NCBI RefSeq assembly: GCF_900143085.1
Contig: NZ_FRCZ01000002.1
Span: forward strand, 434,001 to 498,000
DNA length: 64,000 bases
Origin: Gracilibacillus kekensis
GTDB taxonomy: Bacteria; Bacillota; Bacilli; Bacillales; Amphibacillaceae
Reading direction: 5' to 3'
The notes under the pieces were generated by a model. The model saw nothing but the letters and a program-made list of their open reading frames with translations, did no database searches and had not been told where the DNA came from. Position numbers and translations under genes: made by a program. Positions 63,273 to 64,000 of this stretch are shown here, one piece after another (within the stretch, counting starts at the first letter, position 1; each line of letters opens with the position of its first letter).

Positions 63273-64000
63273 TTGGCAAATACCCCATTTATTTGTTTCC
63301 CTCTATATTCCAAAGGTGTGTAACCTACTATTTTTTTAAATACTTTAATGAAATAGCTTTGATTGTCATAACCTAATTGTTCGCAAATACTTCCTACTGA
63401 ATCATTTGTTATCTCTAATAATTCCTTCGCCCGTTCTACCTTTCTTTGTTTTACATATTCTACAAAAGTAATTTGCATTTCTTTCTTAAATAGTCTGCTA
63501 AAATAGCTGGCATTGAGATATAAGTAATCTGCTACTTCATCTAGTGAAAGTTTTTTCTCTAAATTATGTGATACGTAATAGCATGCACTTAAAACATCTT
63601 TGTGGTATTTATCTTTAAGTTGCTGGTTGGTTTCAGCTAAACATTTTTGAGCATATTCTATTAACCAATTACGTAATTCATAGATGGTGTTTAATAAAAA
63701 AACTTCCTCTTGTAACGACTCTACGTAATAATTAGATTGTAAAGAGGGGATGGTTCTTAGCCTCATTTTTAAATCTAAAACCATTCGTAAGAACCATTCT
63801 TTTACTATTTTTGAACTGTACTGTTTACTTACACAAAAATGTATCCAATTATCTAAATGGTTAGTGAAGCTCTTGATATCACGCTCAAAGATAGTTTGTT
63901 TTAGCTGATTAGCAACATCTTGATAATAATCAAACATCTCTTGGCCTTGATAACTAGATAATTCTTCACTCTTTTTCATTATTATATTTTTGTTTGCGTA
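63269..64000 (-). CDS. AraC-type regulator, probably the C-terminal part of a YesN-like response regulator (5' end outside window)
   Basis: The frame stays open to the window edge. An ATG at 63979 has no ribosome binding site, so I think the real start lies outside. The visible ~240 residues are a helical linker (MFDYYQDVANQLKQTIFERDI, FHF-free) and a double helix-turn-helix from about residue 140 of the ATG-based numbering (LSLDEVADYLYLNASYFSRLFKKEM and LGYDNQSYFIKVFKKIVGYTPLEYR). The linker is like that between the receiver and AraC domains of YesN proteins, so a receiver domain is expected upstream. It overlaps the heparinase-like gene by 4 bases and probably controls it. Confidence 0.75.
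   Translation of the reverse strand, partial: YANKNIIMKKSEELSSYQGQEMFDYYQDVANQLKQTIFERDIKSFTNHLDNWIHFCVSKQYSSKIVKEWFLRMVLDLKMRLRTIPSLQSNYYVESLQEEVFLLNTIYELRNWLIEYAQKCLAETNQQLKDKYHKDVLSACYYVSHNLEKKLSLDEVADYLYLNASYFSRLFKKEMQITFVEYVKQRKVERAKELLEITNDSVGSICEQLGYDNQSYFIKVFKKIVGYTPLEYRGKQINGVFAK

Overview
The window is low-GC DNA with Bacillaceae-type ribosome binding sites, sigma-A promoters and gene families. A halophilic or alkaliphilic xylan degrader near Gracilibacillus/Halobacillus fits best, but the genus is inference and I ran no search. I see no tRNA, rRNA, CRISPR array or intact transposase.

Positions 1-29945 form a large xylan / glucuronoxylan utilisation region. Two Lpl/Yte-type sugar ABC importers are present without their ATPase, which in such systems is usually a shared MsmX-like protein encoded elsewhere. 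The importer at 1-2908 has a consensus promoter and a UxuR-like palindrome, and is probably for aldouronic acids. The importer at 5753-9545 sits with an intracellular GH10 xylanase and a YesL-YesN-YesM type sensor set (9819-13789), the layout of xylo-oligosaccharide importers in Geobacillus. Next come GH8 reducing-end xylosidase, an Idh-like oxidoreductase, xylB, xylA and divergent xylR, then an SOD-like gene and a YrhK-like gene. An operon read leftwards from 29945 carries a GntR repressor, GH67 alpha-glucuronidase, mannonate dehydratase, an SDR fructuronate reductase, KDPG aldolase and GH39 beta-xylosidase. Together these take imported (methylglucurono)xylo-oligosaccharides to xylulose-5-phosphate, KDPG, pyruvate and glyceraldehyde-3-phosphate.

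Positions 30000-34000 are less ordered: a small membrane protein, an orphan transcription unit with a perfect cre box and terminator, a frameshifted serine-hydrolase pseudogene, two tandem DoxX genes and an acidic membrane protein. Positions 34110-39540 hold two Gfo/Idh dehydrogenases, a DUF993 protein with DapA-like signatures, a TIM-barrel isomerase and an AraC regulator; this looks like an uncharacterised sugar catabolic pathway. Positions 39654-45294 are glycerol/dihydroxyacetone metabolism (dhaKLM, glpD, glpK), with a terminator in the glpK leader and a 21-bp phased repeat array between glpD and dhaK. Positions 45352-50730 join a GH31 glycosidase to a TRAP transporter, followed by glpP.

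Positions 51967-61453 carry PEP carboxylase, a small membrane protein, glycerate kinase, a PRPP synthase, a NitT/TauT-type ABC transporter and a nitroreductase. The window ends with a heparinase II/III-like gene and the C-terminal part of an AraC-type regulator that runs off the edge.

Two families of non-coding repeats stand out: long mosaic palindromes (22490-22960 and 54785-55036), and a structured element found just upstream of both xylR and the NitT/TauT permease gene.
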